Source: Panacibacter microcysteis (GTDB taxonomy: Bacteria; Bacteroidota; Bacteroidia; Chitinophagales; Chitinophagaceae). Taken from it: a stretch of DNA of 64,000 bases. Positions within the stretch are counted from its first letter, which is position 1. Each line of letters opens with the position of its first letter. Under the pieces are notes generated by a model. The model was not told the DNA's origin. It worked only from the letters and a program-made list of their open reading frames with translations, and made no database searches. The stretch is from contig NZ_JADWYR010000001.1 in NCBI RefSeq assembly GCF_015831355.1, positions 124,001-188,000 of the forward strand. Reading direction: 5' to 3'. Position numbers and translations under genes: made by a program. This document shows positions 26,145 through 35,283 of this stretch, piece after piece.

Positions 26145-26699
26145 TTATACATTGAATATGACTTTAAGGCGTTCCCAGAGATTGCGCTTTTCAGCTTTTA
26201 TTGCATCGCTGGTTTTATCAGCCGAAAGTGTAACAGCGGGTGCAATCATAAACGTGGTGCCACCGTATTTTTGTACCTGGTAGCTGGGTATGCTGAATGG
26301 CAAACCAATTTCTTCTGCCTTTACATCAAACATTAATACATGTTGCGGTTGTAACTGCTCCTGTAACAGGGTAAATGTTATTCCGGGTTTTAGGTTTACA
26401 ATGGCGACGTCTGCCAGGTTTAGCCTGCAAGCAGCCAGCAATTTACTCAATGTTCCCAGCCACTCATCGTTGATATGCACTGCTGCTTCATCCTTTAAGA
26501 GTATGACCACGTTTCTTTTATTGTCACCCAAAAACCATTTTTTTGGTATTGGTGGTGGTGCACTTTCCTCATTGCTTGTTTTGTTAGTAAATTGCCGCGG
26601 CTTTTTTGCGGGTTCCTGCTGCTCAAAACGATCTTCTGTAATAACAAGCGCGTCTTTGAAAAGCCCCGCAAGTATGAAATGAGGTAATGAAGTTGACAT
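26145..26699 (-). CDS. Hypothetical protein
   Basis: Encodes 184 residues, soluble, with no signal or membrane segment. A proline- and charge-rich linker (about residues 25-55) separates a short N-terminal part (LAGLFKDALVI) from a C-terminal alpha/beta part (VVILLKDEAAV, ADVAIVNLKPG, QHVLMFDVKAEEIGLP). No family is recognised. It is divergent from ilvE; a regulatory link is possible but nothing in the sequence shows it. Confidence 0.65.
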   Translation of the reverse strand: MSTSLPHFILAGLFKDALVITEDRFEQQEPAKKPRQFTNKTSNEESAPPPIPKKWFLGDNKRNVVILLKDEAAVHINDEWLGTLSKLLAACRLNLADVAIVNLKPGITFTLLQEQLQPQHVLMFDVKAEEIGLPFSIPSYQVQKYGGTTFMIAPAVTLSADKTSDAIKAEKRNLWERLKVIFNV

Positions 26700-26762
26700 T
26701 TGAATTACTGTTAACGTTCGTTAGTTTTCTTTTTTACTTTTCTTTGCAACAAATTTAGCGAT

Positions 26763-27827
26763 ATGACAGACGCACTTGAAATCAATGTTACCAAAGCTGA
26801 GCGCAGCAAACTAAAAGACCTGAACCTTGAGAATATTCCTTTCGGTAAATATTTTACTGATCATATGCTGGAAGCCGATTATGAAAACGGGGAATGGAAA
26901 AATGTGGAGATAAAGCCTTACCAGCCACTGCTGCTGGAACCATCATTATCGGCATTGCATTATGGCCAGGCAATTTTTGAAGGCATAAAAGCATACCGCA
27001 GCGAAGATGGCGATGCATTTATTTTCAGGCCGTACGACAATTTCCGCAGGTTTAACCAGTCTGCTGAAAGGATGAATATGCCTGAAATACCCGAAGACAT
27101 TTTCATAGAAGGAATGAAACAGCTGATTGACCTGGATCGTAATTGGATTCCTGCAAAACCAGACCACTCATTGTATATACGGCCGGTAATGTTTTCAACA
27201 GACACTACACTGGGTGTAAAACCTTCTGACACATATAAGTTCCTGATACTGCTGAGCCCCACGGGGCCGTATTATGCCGCCCCCATGAAAATTGCCGTAG
27301 AAGAAAAATACACCCGTGCGGCACCGGGTGGCGTTGGTTTTTCAAAGAATGCAGGCAACTATGGCGGCAGTATGAAGGCTGCAACAGATGCGAAAAAGCT
27401 TGGCTACGACCAGGTATTGTGGACAGATGCATTTGAACACAAATGGTTGCAGGAAGTTGGCATGATGAACGTATTTTTTATAATCAATGGTCTGGCCGTT
27501 ACACCTTCGCTTGAGGAGGGGACCATTTTGGCGGGAGTTACGAGAGACAGTGCGATTATGCTCCTGAAAGATATGGGCTTTACCGTTGATGAGCGAAAAA
27601 TAAGCATAGATGAATTGACGTCTGCGTACAGCAAAGGGTATTTGCAGGAAGTCTTTGGTACAGGTACCGCGGCAACCATAGCAATGATCAAAGAACTTAA
27701 ATATAAAGACCAGGTGATGGAGTTTGAACCGGCAAACTTTAAAATAGCCGCCGAACTAAAAAACAGAATGAACGCTATAAAAGAAGGAAAAGCTGAAGAC
27801 AAATATGGCTGGCTTATAAAAATCTAA
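26763..27827 (+). CDS. ilvE: Branched-chain amino acid aminotransferase
   Basis: Encodes 354 residues, the longer class IV type related to the eukaryotic BCAT. LHYGQAIFEGIKAYR (about residues 60-74), the PLP region FSKNAGNYGGSMKAA, QVLWTDAFEHKWLQEVGMMNVFF and the late GTGTAATI motif are characteristic. The enzyme carries out the last step of leucine, isoleucine and valine synthesis and the first of their breakdown. It is monocistronic and followed by a strong terminator. Confidence 0.95.
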   Translation: MTDALEINVTKAERSKLKDLNLENIPFGKYFTDHMLEADYENGEWKNVEIKPYQPLLLEPSLSALHYGQAIFEGIKAYRSEDGDAFIFRPYDNFRRFNQSAERMNMPEIPEDIFIEGMKQLIDLDRNWIPAKPDHSLYIRPVMFSTDTTLGVKPSDTYKFLILLSPTGPYYAAPMKIAVEEKYTRAAPGGVGFSKNAGNYGGSMKAATDAKKLGYDQVLWTDAFEHKWLQEVGMMNVFFIINGLAVTPSLEEGTILAGVTRDSAIMLLKDMGFTVDERKISIDELTSAYSKGYLQEVFGTGTAATIAMIKELKYKDQVMEFEPANFKIAAELKNRMNAIKEGKAEDKYGWLIKI

Positions 27828-27833
27828 ATGGTA

Positions 27834-27870
27834 AAAATGAGCGGTTTGCAGCCGCTCATTTTATTTTTTT
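27834..27870 (+). terminator. Terminator of ilvE
   Basis: AAAATGAGCGG (27834-27844) pairs with CCGCTCATTTT (27852-27862), then a T-run. Confidence 0.9.
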
Positions 27871-27944
27871 ATAGCTTTGTTTTCCACAATCACGGTACAT
27901 TTTAGGCAGAAATCGATATTATGTTCAAAAAAAAAGATGATCTA

Positions 27945-27976
27945 TTTGGAATTTTACCGTGAGGCTTATACCTTTG
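27945..27976 (+). promoter_or_regulatory. Promoter of rpsL
   Basis: TTTG (27945-27948), 20 bases, then TACCTTTG (27969-27976): an exact match to the Bacteroidetes housekeeping promoter. Transcription should start about 7 bases further on, leaving a leader of about 18 bases before the rpsL ATG (28001). Confidence 0.8.
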
Positions 27977-28000
27977 CCGTCCCAAAATAATTGGTACATA

Positions 28001-28384
28001 ATGCCTACAATACAACAGTTAGTAAGAAAGGGCCGTGAGATTATCAGGGCGAAGAGCAAATCCAGGGCTTTGGATGCCTGCCCTCAACGTCGCGGTGTTT
28101 GCACAAGGGTTTATACCACTACACCAAAGAAACCAAACTCAGCTTTGCGTAAAGTTGCAAAGGTGCGTTTGACGAATAAAGTAGAGGTTATCGCATACAT
28201 CCCGGGTGAAGGCCACAACCTCCAGGAGCACTCTATCGTTTTGATCCGTGGTGGTCGTGTAAAAGATTTACCGGGTGTACGTTATCACATCGTACGTGGT
28301 AGTCTTGATACTGCCGGTGTAAAAGACCGCAAACAGAGCCGCTCTAAATACGGTACCAAGAAAGAAAAAGCAAAGAAAAAATAA
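28001..28384 (+). CDS. rpsL: 30S ribosomal protein S12
   Basis: Encodes 127 residues. The start is ATG 28001 ([13 protein letters not shown]); the open frame reaches back to 27959, but that part is promoter. Universally conserved S12 segments are [31 protein letters not shown] and the region with [11 protein letters not shown], near the decoding centre. The lysine of [11 protein letters not shown], where streptomycin resistance mutations occur, is the wild-type residue. rpsG follows 23 bases downstream. Confidence 0.97.
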   Translation: MPTIQQLVRKGREIIRAKSKSRALDACPQRRGVCTRVYTTTPKKPNSALRKVAKVRLTNKVEVIAYIPGEGHNLQEHSIVLIRGGRVKDLPGVRYHIVRGSLDTAGVKDRKQSRSKYGTKKEKAKKK

Positions 28385-28407
28385 TTAAATCAACGTAATC
28401 TTCAGAT

Positions 28408-28875
28408 ATGCGTAAGTCGCAAGCCAAAAAATTACCATTAGCGCCGGATGCACGCTATAATGATAAACTGGTTACCCGTTTTATCAATAACCTGATGTGG
28501 CAGGGCAAGAAAAGTGTAGCTATCAACATTTTTTATGATGCTGTAGATAAAGTATCTAAAATAACCGGTGATGATGGCTATGAAATATGGAAAAAAGCAT
28601 TGGGTAATGTAACGCCTGCTGTAGAAGTACGCAGCCGCAGAATTGGTGGTGCAACTTTCCAGATTCCGACAGAAGTACGTCTTGACAGAAAGATTTCTTT
28701 AAGTATGAAATGGCTGATCCGTTACAGCCGTGAGCGAAATGGTAAAACAATGGCAGATAAACTGGCCAATGAAATAGTAGCAGCAAGCAAAGGTGAAGGT
28801 GCAGCTTACAAAAAGAAAGAAGACACGCATCGTATGGCAGAAGCGAACAAAGCATTCAGCCACTTTAAAGTATAG
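28408..28875 (+). CDS. rpsG: 30S ribosomal protein S7
   Basis: Encodes 155 residues. The start MRKSQAKKLPLAPDARYND is slightly different from the usual MPRR/MRK but in family range. KALGNVTPAVEVRSRRIGG and the C-terminal helices (MADKLANEIVAAS) are diagnostic. S7 nucleates the 30S head. In most bacteria fusA and rpsJ or tufA follow; here a terminator and a repeat unit follow, and the next gene is on the other strand. Confidence 0.97.
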   Translation: MRKSQAKKLPLAPDARYNDKLVTRFINNLMWQGKKSVAINIFYDAVDKVSKITGDDGYEIWKKALGNVTPAVEVRSRRIGGATFQIPTEVRLDRKISLSMKWLIRYSRERNGKTMADKLANEIVAASKGEGAAYKKKEDTHRMAEANKAFSHFKV

Positions 28876-28900
28876 CACATTTTGGATTAGAAATACTGAG

Positions 28901-28927
28901 GCCACCGGAATACCGGTGGCTTTTTTT
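28901..28927 (+). terminator. Terminator of the rpsL-rpsG operon
   Basis: GCCACCGG (28901-28908), loop AATA, CCGGTGGC (28913-28920), then seven T. It ends the transcript 25 bases after rpsG. Confidence 0.92.
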
Positions 28928-28934
28928 ATTTTTT

Positions 28935-28986
28935 GTACCCGGCAGTTGATTGGTGCATCAGCTTTGGTTGCGTCGCACTCTTGTAC
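28935..28986 (+). repeat. Dispersed 52-bp unit, type A
   Basis: Starts GTACCCGGCAG and ends with the exact A core (28967-28986). It lies between the convergent rpsG and heptose kinase genes, 8 bases after the terminator. Confidence 0.9.
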
Positions 28987-29105
28987 ATAAGGAAGATGGC
29001 AGCAACGAAGCTAAATGAGCTGCCCTGCTTATACCAAAAATATAGCGCATGTTTCTCTTGCATGCGCTCCGGGAAATACCCTTAATAAAAGAAATACATA
29101 GAACA

Positions 29106-30095
29106 TTACTTTAGCAGGAGTTTACATTCTTCCAGCAGCTTCGCTTTATCAACAGCTACGGTTCCTACCTCTTCACACACCTGTCCGCCGGCCACATTGG
29201 CAACCTGTGCAGCAAGTGTAACATCTTTTGTGGCTGCATAAACAAGTGAAGCGACTGCAATAACAGTATCTCCGGCGCCACTTACATCGGCAATATTGCG
29301 GGCATGTGTTGGTATTACCCTGGCATAGTTGCCTTTTTGTATATAAACACCTTTTTCAGAGAGCGTGATCAAAGATATTTTGTGCTGCAACTGCGCATTT
29401 AATTCGGTGTGTATTTGTCTCAGCGTTTGCTCATTTACGGCTTCTATAATAAGATTGAGCCCTTCGGTAACTTCCTTCAGGTTCGGTTTAAAAATATCTA
29501 CATTCTTAAAAGCAAAAAAGTTCTTTTTCTTGGGATCAACCGTTGTAACAATATCATGTTCTTTGCAAACAGCGATAATGTTTTCGATCAATGTTTGAGT
29601 AAGTACCCCTTTATTGTAATCTTCAAATATAACCACCGACGGTTTATGTCTTTTTACATAAGCAATAAAGTTCTTTACCAGGGTTTCTTCGTCTTCTTTT
29701 GAGATATAATGCGTAACCTCTGAGTCGAGCCGCATCATTTGCTGGTTGCGGCTGATGATGCGTATTTTATTAGTTGTTATCCTGTCTGCACTTTTTACAA
29801 TATATTTTGTATCAATATGCTGATCCTGTAAAAGTCCACACAACATTTCGGCATCTTCATCAGCACCGGTTACCGTAAACAGTGTTGTTTCTGCACCAAG
29901 AGAAATAGTATTCAATGCTACATTACCTGCACCGCCTATACGCTGCTCTTTATTTCTTAACGCCACTACGGGTACAGGTGCTTCAGGTGAAATCCTGTCT
30001 ACCTTGCCCCACCAGTAGGTATCCAGCATTACATCACCTATTACAGCCACTTTAAGATCAGCAAATGCTGCAAATAATTTATTGAAATCGTTCAT
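29106..30095 (-). CDS. rfaE1: D-glycero-beta-D-manno-heptose-7-phosphate kinase
   Basis: Encodes 329 residues of the PfkB/ribokinase family, corresponding to the kinase half of HldE (RfaE domain I). VIGDVMLDTYWWGKVDRISPEAPVPV near the start is specific to heptose kinases, followed by GGAGNVALN; the C-terminal GAGD motif (DVSGAGDT) has the catalytic base. It phosphorylates heptose 7-phosphate at C1 for ADP-heptose synthesis, used in lipopolysaccharide core. The adenylyltransferase half is absent, so it must be encoded elsewhere. A clear promoter precedes it. Confidence 0.93.
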   Translation of the reverse strand: MNDFNKLFAAFADLKVAVIGDVMLDTYWWGKVDRISPEAPVPVVALRNKEQRIGGAGNVALNTISLGAETTLFTVTGADEDAEMLCGLLQDQHIDTKYIVKSADRITTNKIRIISRNQQMMRLDSEVTHYISKEDEETLVKNFIAYVKRHKPSVVIFEDYNKGVLTQTLIENIIAVCKEHDIVTTVDPKKKNFFAFKNVDIFKPNLKEVTEGLNLIIEAVNEQTLRQIHTELNAQLQHKISLITLSEKGVYIQKGNYARVIPTHARNIADVSGAGDTVIAVASLVYAATKDVTLAAQVANVAGGQVCEEVGTVAVDKAKLLEECKLLLK

Positions 30096-30125
30096 ACTAT
30101 CTGTTTATGATATTACGGCAGTTTG

Positions 30126-30156
30126 CAAATGTATCTATTCGCCTTTAATTACTCAA
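30126..30156 (-). promoter_or_regulatory. Promoter of the heptose kinase gene
   Basis: On the minus strand TTG (30154-30156), 20 bases, then TACATTTG (30126-30133). The -7 box is 30 bases ahead of the start codon at 30095. Good match to the Bacteroidetes consensus. Confidence 0.7.
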
Positions 30157-30208
30157 CCGGTAAAAATACACGACAGCGGCTTTGCCAATGCTGCAAAGCG
30201 AACAGGAA

Positions 30209-30259
30209 GTACAAGAGTGCGACGCAACAAAGTTCAATAGCAGCAATGAAGCCGGGCTC
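30209..30259 (-). repeat. Dispersed 52-bp unit, type A
   Basis: Minus strand: GAGCCCGGCTTCATTGCTGC at its start (30259), exact A core at 30209-30228; one base shorter than the standard unit. It lies between the divergent heptose kinase and M13 peptidase genes. Confidence 0.9.
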
Positions 30260-30336
30260 ACATAAACCTTACATACGTTCATCAAATTAACAGCAACAAT
30301 GGCCACCTAATTATTACATTGCCACAAATTTTATTT

Positions 30337-32367
30337 ATGAACAGATACATTGCACTGGCAGTGCTGCTGGCAATGAGCGCATCGTGCAGCGAAACAAAAA
30401 AAGAGGCTGACAAACCTGATGTACTTGCGGCCAATATGGACAGCACGGTAAACCCTGCAGATGATTTTTTTGATTATGCAAATGGTGGCTGGATAAAAAA
30501 GAACCCTATACCAGCCGAGGAAAGCAGTTGGGGCATTGGCAACCTTGTAATTGAAGAAAACCAGAAGCGTTTACGTATTATTAATGAAGAAGCGGCCAAA
30601 GCCAATGCGGCGCAAGGCAGTAATGAGCAAAAGATAGGCGACTTCTGGACCACTGCCATGGATTCTGCAAAAATTGAGCAGGAAGGCATAAAACCCATAC
30701 AGCCATACCTCGATAAAATTGCAGCAATAAAAGATGTTACCTCACTGCAAAGCACCATGGCTGAGCTGGACCGCATGGGTGTGGATGGCGTAATTGCTTT
30801 TGGTGTAAGCCAGGACGCAAAAAACAGCACTGTATATGCCTTGCAAATGTGGCAAACAGGACTGGGACTGCCGGAAAGAGAATTCTATTTTAAAACAGAC
30901 AGCACTTCTCAAAACATACGGAACAAATATGTGACATATATAGCTACAATGCTTTCCATGCTGGGTAGTGACAGTGTTGCGGCTAACACGGGTGCAAAAA
31001 ACATACTGGCGCTGGAAACTGCACTGGCACAATCTCACCGTAAAATTGAAGACCTGAGAGACCCTTACGCCAACTATAATAAGTTCGCGGTAAAAGACCT
31101 CAGTAAAGTCTCAACCGTTATAAACTGGAATAATTACATGACCATTTTTGATGTGGCCAAAGTTGATTCTGTAATTATCGGCCAGCCTGAATATTACACC
31201 ACTGCGGGCAAAGTGCTGCAATCAACAGCAATTGAAACATGGAAAGATTACCTGCGCCTTAACCTGGTACAGGCATTTTCTATTGCCTTGCCTGACGCAT
31301 TTGGCAGGGAAGATTTTGAATTCAGCAAACTGTTTACAGGTGCTACAGAACGAAAGCCGCGCTGGAAAAGGGTTATACGCTCTGAAGAAAACGTAATGGG
31401 CGAACTGCTTGGCCAGTTGTATGTAAAAGAATTCTTTAATGAAACTGCGAAAAAGCGGTATGAAACCCTTGCAGAACAAATTCGCGGAGCTTTACAAAAC
31501 CGTATCCAAAACCTGGCGTGGATGAGTGACAGTACCAAAGCAAAGGCGCAGGCAAAACTGGCATCTGTTACAAAAAAGATCGGCTACCCGGATAAATGGA
31601 AAGATTTCTCTGCACTGAAAGTTGGCAAAGAGAGTTATGTGCAAAACCTGATCAATGCTTCTTTGTGGTGGCACAACTATAACGTAAACAAACTGGGCAA
31701 ACCGGTAGATAAAGACGAGTGGGACATGTACCCTCAAACATACAATGCATATTACAATCCTTCCAATAACGAAATAGTAATGCCTGCAGGCATCTTTACG
31801 GTACCCGGTTATAAAGATGAAGAACTGGATGATGCTGTGGTATATGGCTATGGCGGTGCTTCCACGATCGGCCACGAACTTACACACGGCTTCGATGATG
31901 AAGGCAGGCAGTTTGATGCACAAGGCAACCTCGAAAGCTGGTGGACTAAAGATGATGAAAAGAAATTTACCGACCGCGCAGATGTTATGGTAAAGCAATT
32001 TGGCAACTATGTGGTAGTAGACACTTTCAAGATAAACGGCAAAGCTACATTGGGTGAAAACATTGCAGATCTTGGTGGCATTCTGCTGGGGTGGGATGCA
32101 TTTAAAAACACCGAACAATACAAAAAGAACGAAAAGCTTGCGGGCCTCTCCCCCGCCCAAAGATATTTTATGGGTTATGCACTTGGCTGGCTCGGTCACA
32201 CAAGGGAGCAGCAATTAAGAACACAGGTTCTTACAGATGTACACTCGCCTGCAAAATTCCGTGTAAACGGGCCTATGAGCGATGTAGATGCATTTTACGA
32301 AACCTTCAATGTAAAGCAGGGAAATAAGATGTTTATCCCAGACAGCGCAAGAGTGCGGATCTGGTAA
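30337..32367 (+). CDS. M13 family zinc metallopeptidase, lipoprotein
   Basis: Encodes 676 residues from ATG 30337 (MNRYIALAVLLAMSASCSET), with a lipobox ending at the Cys in SASC. The neprilysin/PepO-type zinc site is HELTH (H513, E514, H517), followed by ENIADLGG with the third ligand and a C-terminal CxxW-like end (SARVRIW). The N-terminal domain starts VNPADDFFDYANGGWIKKN, typical of the family. These enzymes cleave short peptides; in Gram-negatives they are periplasmic or surface exposed. It is convergent with the LptD-like gene. Confidence 0.95.
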   Translation: MNRYIALAVLLAMSASCSETKKEADKPDVLAANMDSTVNPADDFFDYANGGWIKKNPIPAEESSWGIGNLVIEENQKRLRIINEEAAKANAAQGSNEQKIGDFWTTAMDSAKIEQEGIKPIQPYLDKIAAIKDVTSLQSTMAELDRMGVDGVIAFGVSQDAKNSTVYALQMWQTGLGLPEREFYFKTDSTSQNIRNKYVTYIATMLSMLGSDSVAANTGAKNILALETALAQSHRKIEDLRDPYANYNKFAVKDLSKVSTVINWNNYMTIFDVAKVDSVIIGQPEYYTTAGKVLQSTAIETWKDYLRLNLVQAFSIALPDAFGREDFEFSKLFTGATERKPRWKRVIRSEENVMGELLGQLYVKEFFNETAKKRYETLAEQIRGALQNRIQNLAWMSDSTKAKAQAKLASVTKKIGYPDKWKDFSALKVGKESYVQNLINASLWWHNYNVNKLGKPVDKDEWDMYPQTYNAYYNPSNNEIVMPAGIFTVPGYKDEELDDAVVYGYGGASTIGHELTHGFDDEGRQFDAQGNLESWWTKDDEKKFTDRADVMVKQFGNYVVVDTFKINGKATLGENIADLGGILLGWDAFKNTEQYKKNEKLAGLSPAQRYFMGYALGWLGHTREQQLRTQVLTDVHSPAKFRVNGPMSDVDAFYETFNVKQGNKMFIPDSARVRIW

Positions 32368-32388
32368 ATTACAATTAACCAAACAGCA

Positions 32389-32426
32389 GTACAAGGGTGA
32401 GGCATCGTTGCGTCGCACTCTTGTAC
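32389..32426 (+). repeat. Compact back-to-back core pair
   Basis: The exact A core (32407-32426) is preceded at 32389 by GTACAAGGGTGAGGCATCG, a degenerate core in reverse orientation, so that GTACAAG and CTTGTAC bracket 38 bp. It looks like a collapsed composite. It lies between the convergent M13 and LptD-like genes. Confidence 0.7.
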
Positions 32427-32507
32427 TTCCTGTACATTACTCAGCACCGACCAGCGTGCGCGGTACATACCCCTCTTAAAGAATTCCTGTTTGTACTGTT
32501 GTATTTG

Positions 32508-35210
32508 TTATTGGTTATAGAAGAATCTTGAACGGTTGATCTTGAGATCACGCAGTATACCGGATTTGGGGCTGATGGAAACGTTAAATGAACGGTACAA
32601 ACCCACAGGCGTTACATTAATAGACATCTGCCAGCAGTGCATTTCACGGGTAATAAACATCGACAACTGCGATATTTTAGCCTGTTTAAAATCAAAATAA
32701 GTATTACCGCCAATTTTCCATTTTGGCGTTAAACTAAAGTCCCCGTTCACACTAAGGTTACTGTTAATGGTGGTTGTATAATCCCTTAGGTTGGAAGCAA
32801 GCGTACGGTAAAAGCTAAGTGAAAAAGAAAGCGATACATTCCAGGGTATATCAAAATCTACAAACTCAGAAGGGTTATTGCGCACATATTCCAGTTGCCG
32901 CATTTGCTCATCCGGAGTAAGCGTCTCATCAACGGGCACACGCTCCTGGTCTGTTTTACCATCTTTGGATTTGCTCTTTAATGACGTAGAAATAGCCAGG
33001 CTTCCGTTTGTTAAGCGGCCAACTTTACCGTCTTTCCACAACAGCCTGTTCACCCTTCTGCCAAAAGAGTCAACACCATATGGGTCCATGGACGCACTAC
33101 CCGTAATGTTTATTTTTTCAAATAAGGTGCTGCGAAGGCTAAAACTAAAAGGGCTCCAGTTTAAAGAATCTGCAATCAGGTTATAGCCACCTGTTACGCC
33201 CAGCCCGTCAATAAGCCTGATCTTCTTTGTTGCTGAAGCAGCCGTATCTTTTTTATCCTTCACCTTCATTTCAAAAAGATTGTCCAGTCCAAAGCTGATG
33301 CCGCCAAATTTTCCCTGGCTATAGTTACCCAACACACCGTTCTGGAAAACGGAATATGTTGTTTCCGTTCCTTTTGCATCTATTTTTACTCTTTTGTAAT
33401 ACTGACTTACCAAATCTGGTTTATAGTTCATCGAGATAAATGGCTTAATCTCGTGCCGCAATGCTTTAATTGTTTTGGATTTAAAATTGAACGTACCAAA
33501 AATCCTCGTGTTTGCAGACACACCGAATGTAACTTCCCGTGCAGTATAAAATCCGCGCTGAATGCGTGTTTCAAGGCTGTCTACAGCTTCATTCCAGTTT
33601 TTCAGCAGCATTTGGCCATACCATCTTTCAGAATATGAAATACTTGGGCTTATCGTAAACGGGCCCAGTTGCGGCAATGTAAGTGTAAGTGGCAACCTGT
33701 GTTCAAAACCCCATAATGCTGTGTCCAGTAGTTGTCTTGTGCTAAATGCCGAATCGTAAAATGATATTTGGTTTAATACGGTTCCTGTATAAGATACACC
33801 AAGCTTTTGATACCACTTTGGTGTGCCTACAAATTCTTTTGGTTGTAAAGGATACAAAGTGGTGGTACTAAAGTTTACTGTTGGTATACGCAGGTTGATC
33901 AAACCAAGGTTGTTGTTCTGATCGTGGTTGGCAGAGATATTTAGATTGTATTTGCCCTGGCTCCACATCTTAGACCATGTGATAGAAGAACTTAACTGGT
34001 TTTGGAAATTGGTATAACTGTTATTGGTTACAAACTGGTTGTATTTTGTACTACCTGCCCGAACGCTTGCAGAAAAATTGGTTCCTGGCCGGGCTTTTGA
34101 ATCTTTGTTGTGTGTCCACGTAATAAAAAAACTGTTTGTGGTACTAAACTCTTCCTTGGCAGATGCTGAACTATTAAGAATTTTGGTTTTCTGTATAGCG
34201 AGGTTAAGGTTGCCTTTGTATTTATAGCGTTTGTAATAATCAGGTGTAATGTTCACACTCCAGCCGCCGTAGGTATAAAGGTTACCGCGGATCGTAACGT
34301 CGTAATTGTCGCCCAACACCTTATAGAATCCCATATTTTCGAGGCCTAAGCCAAAATCCTGGCTTGATGCAAATGATGGTGGCAATAACCCTGAATGCCT
34401 GCCACGCTTTAGCGGAAAAATACCAAACGGAATAGCTACCGGCATTGGCACGCCTTCAAATTCCGGGTATGCCGGCCCGGAAACGGCAATCTTATCATTG
34501 ATGATCTTGATCTTTTTAGCCCTGAAGTCGAAGTGTGGCGTATCCAGGTTACAGGTGGTAAACCTGGTGCGGTAACCAAAACCCTCATCTTTGGTAATCT
34601 TTTTGAACCGTTCTGCATTTACAAAAAGCTCATCCTGCTTTAAATAAGTGTTCTTTGTAAGACCCCGCTGGCTATTTAGGTTAAACTGAATGGTATCACT
34701 TATGGATTCTGTACCTTCCTGTGTAAGCTTGGGTTTATTCAATGCACCCAGGGAAGTATCTGTTCCGCCGTATGCCGTTATAACTTCTGTTGCCTGGTCA
34801 TATATAATGGTGTTTGCATCCAGTGCCAGGCCTTCATTTTCTGCTTTAGCTTTTCCGTAAAGCATAAACTGTTTCTTATCAATTACCAGCACGCCCGAAT
34901 CTTCTGCACTGTATTTTATAGGCGACTCAATAGAGTCTTTTGAAAAGCTGAGGGTATCAACTGTAACAATATTTTTAGCCGTATCACCGGCACCAAATGT
35001 GTCTGTAATAATACGTAAACTTGTATCTTTCACTTTTGGCGGCACAGTATCCCCCTTGATCGTTGTATCGCTGCCAGCTGTTAATAATTTGAAAAAAGGT
35101 TTTGGAGTTTTGTACTTACCATCCGTAATGAACGTTATTGCAGTTAATAGCATGGCCAGTACCGGCAGTACAATATATTTTATATTAGTTTTGTAACGAG
35201 TCGTCGCCAT
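32508..35210 (-). CDS. LptD-like outer membrane LPS assembly protein
   Basis: Encodes 900 residues. An N-terminal signal or anchor (MATTRYKTNIKYIVLPVLAML) is followed by a Thr/Asp-rich linker, an OstA/LptA-like jellyroll (about 110-260: YGKAKAENEGLALDANTIIYD), and a long C-terminal beta-barrel (about 290-900) of alternating strands as in LptD. It belongs to the Bacteroidetes form annotated as putative LPS assembly protein LptD, and should receive LPS at the outer membrane. A TACATTTG box on the minus strand (35221-35228) lies 10 bases ahead of the start. It is divergent from the amidase gene; with the OstA-like gene at 37.6 kb the window holds two LPS-bridge-type proteins. Confidence 0.87.
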   Translation of the reverse strand: MATTRYKTNIKYIVLPVLAMLLTAITFITDGKYKTPKPFFKLLTAGSDTTIKGDTVPPKVKDTSLRIITDTFGAGDTAKNIVTVDTLSFSKDSIESPIKYSAEDSGVLVIDKKQFMLYGKAKAENEGLALDANTIIYDQATEVITAYGGTDTSLGALNKPKLTQEGTESISDTIQFNLNSQRGLTKNTYLKQDELFVNAERFKKITKDEGFGYRTRFTTCNLDTPHFDFRAKKIKIINDKIAVSGPAYPEFEGVPMPVAIPFGIFPLKRGRHSGLLPPSFASSQDFGLGLENMGFYKVLGDNYDVTIRGNLYTYGGWSVNITPDYYKRYKYKGNLNLAIQKTKILNSSASAKEEFSTTNSFFITWTHNKDSKARPGTNFSASVRAGSTKYNQFVTNNSYTNFQNQLSSSITWSKMWSQGKYNLNISANHDQNNNLGLINLRIPTVNFSTTTLYPLQPKEFVGTPKWYQKLGVSYTGTVLNQISFYDSAFSTRQLLDTALWGFEHRLPLTLTLPQLGPFTISPSISYSERWYGQMLLKNWNEAVDSLETRIQRGFYTAREVTFGVSANTRIFGTFNFKSKTIKALRHEIKPFISMNYKPDLVSQYYKRVKIDAKGTETTYSVFQNGVLGNYSQGKFGGISFGLDNLFEMKVKDKKDTAASATKKIRLIDGLGVTGGYNLIADSLNWSPFSFSLRSTLFEKINITGSASMDPYGVDSFGRRVNRLLWKDGKVGRLTNGSLAISTSLKSKSKDGKTDQERVPVDETLTPDEQMRQLEYVRNNPSEFVDFDIPWNVSLSFSLSFYRTLASNLRDYTTTINSNLSVNGDFSLTPKWKIGGNTYFDFKQAKISQLSMFITREMHCWQMSINVTPVGLYRSFNVSISPKSGILRDLKINRSRFFYNQ

Positions 35211-35283
35211 AGAAGTCGGACAAATGTAGGGCTTTAAAACATAAATGATTTGTGAAGAAAAACAAGTTTAACGAACAGAAATT

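Noticed and set aside
31492-32214. 240-codon open frame on the minus strand
   Set aside because: It lies wholly within the M13 peptidase gene on the opposite strand, with no recognisable domain.
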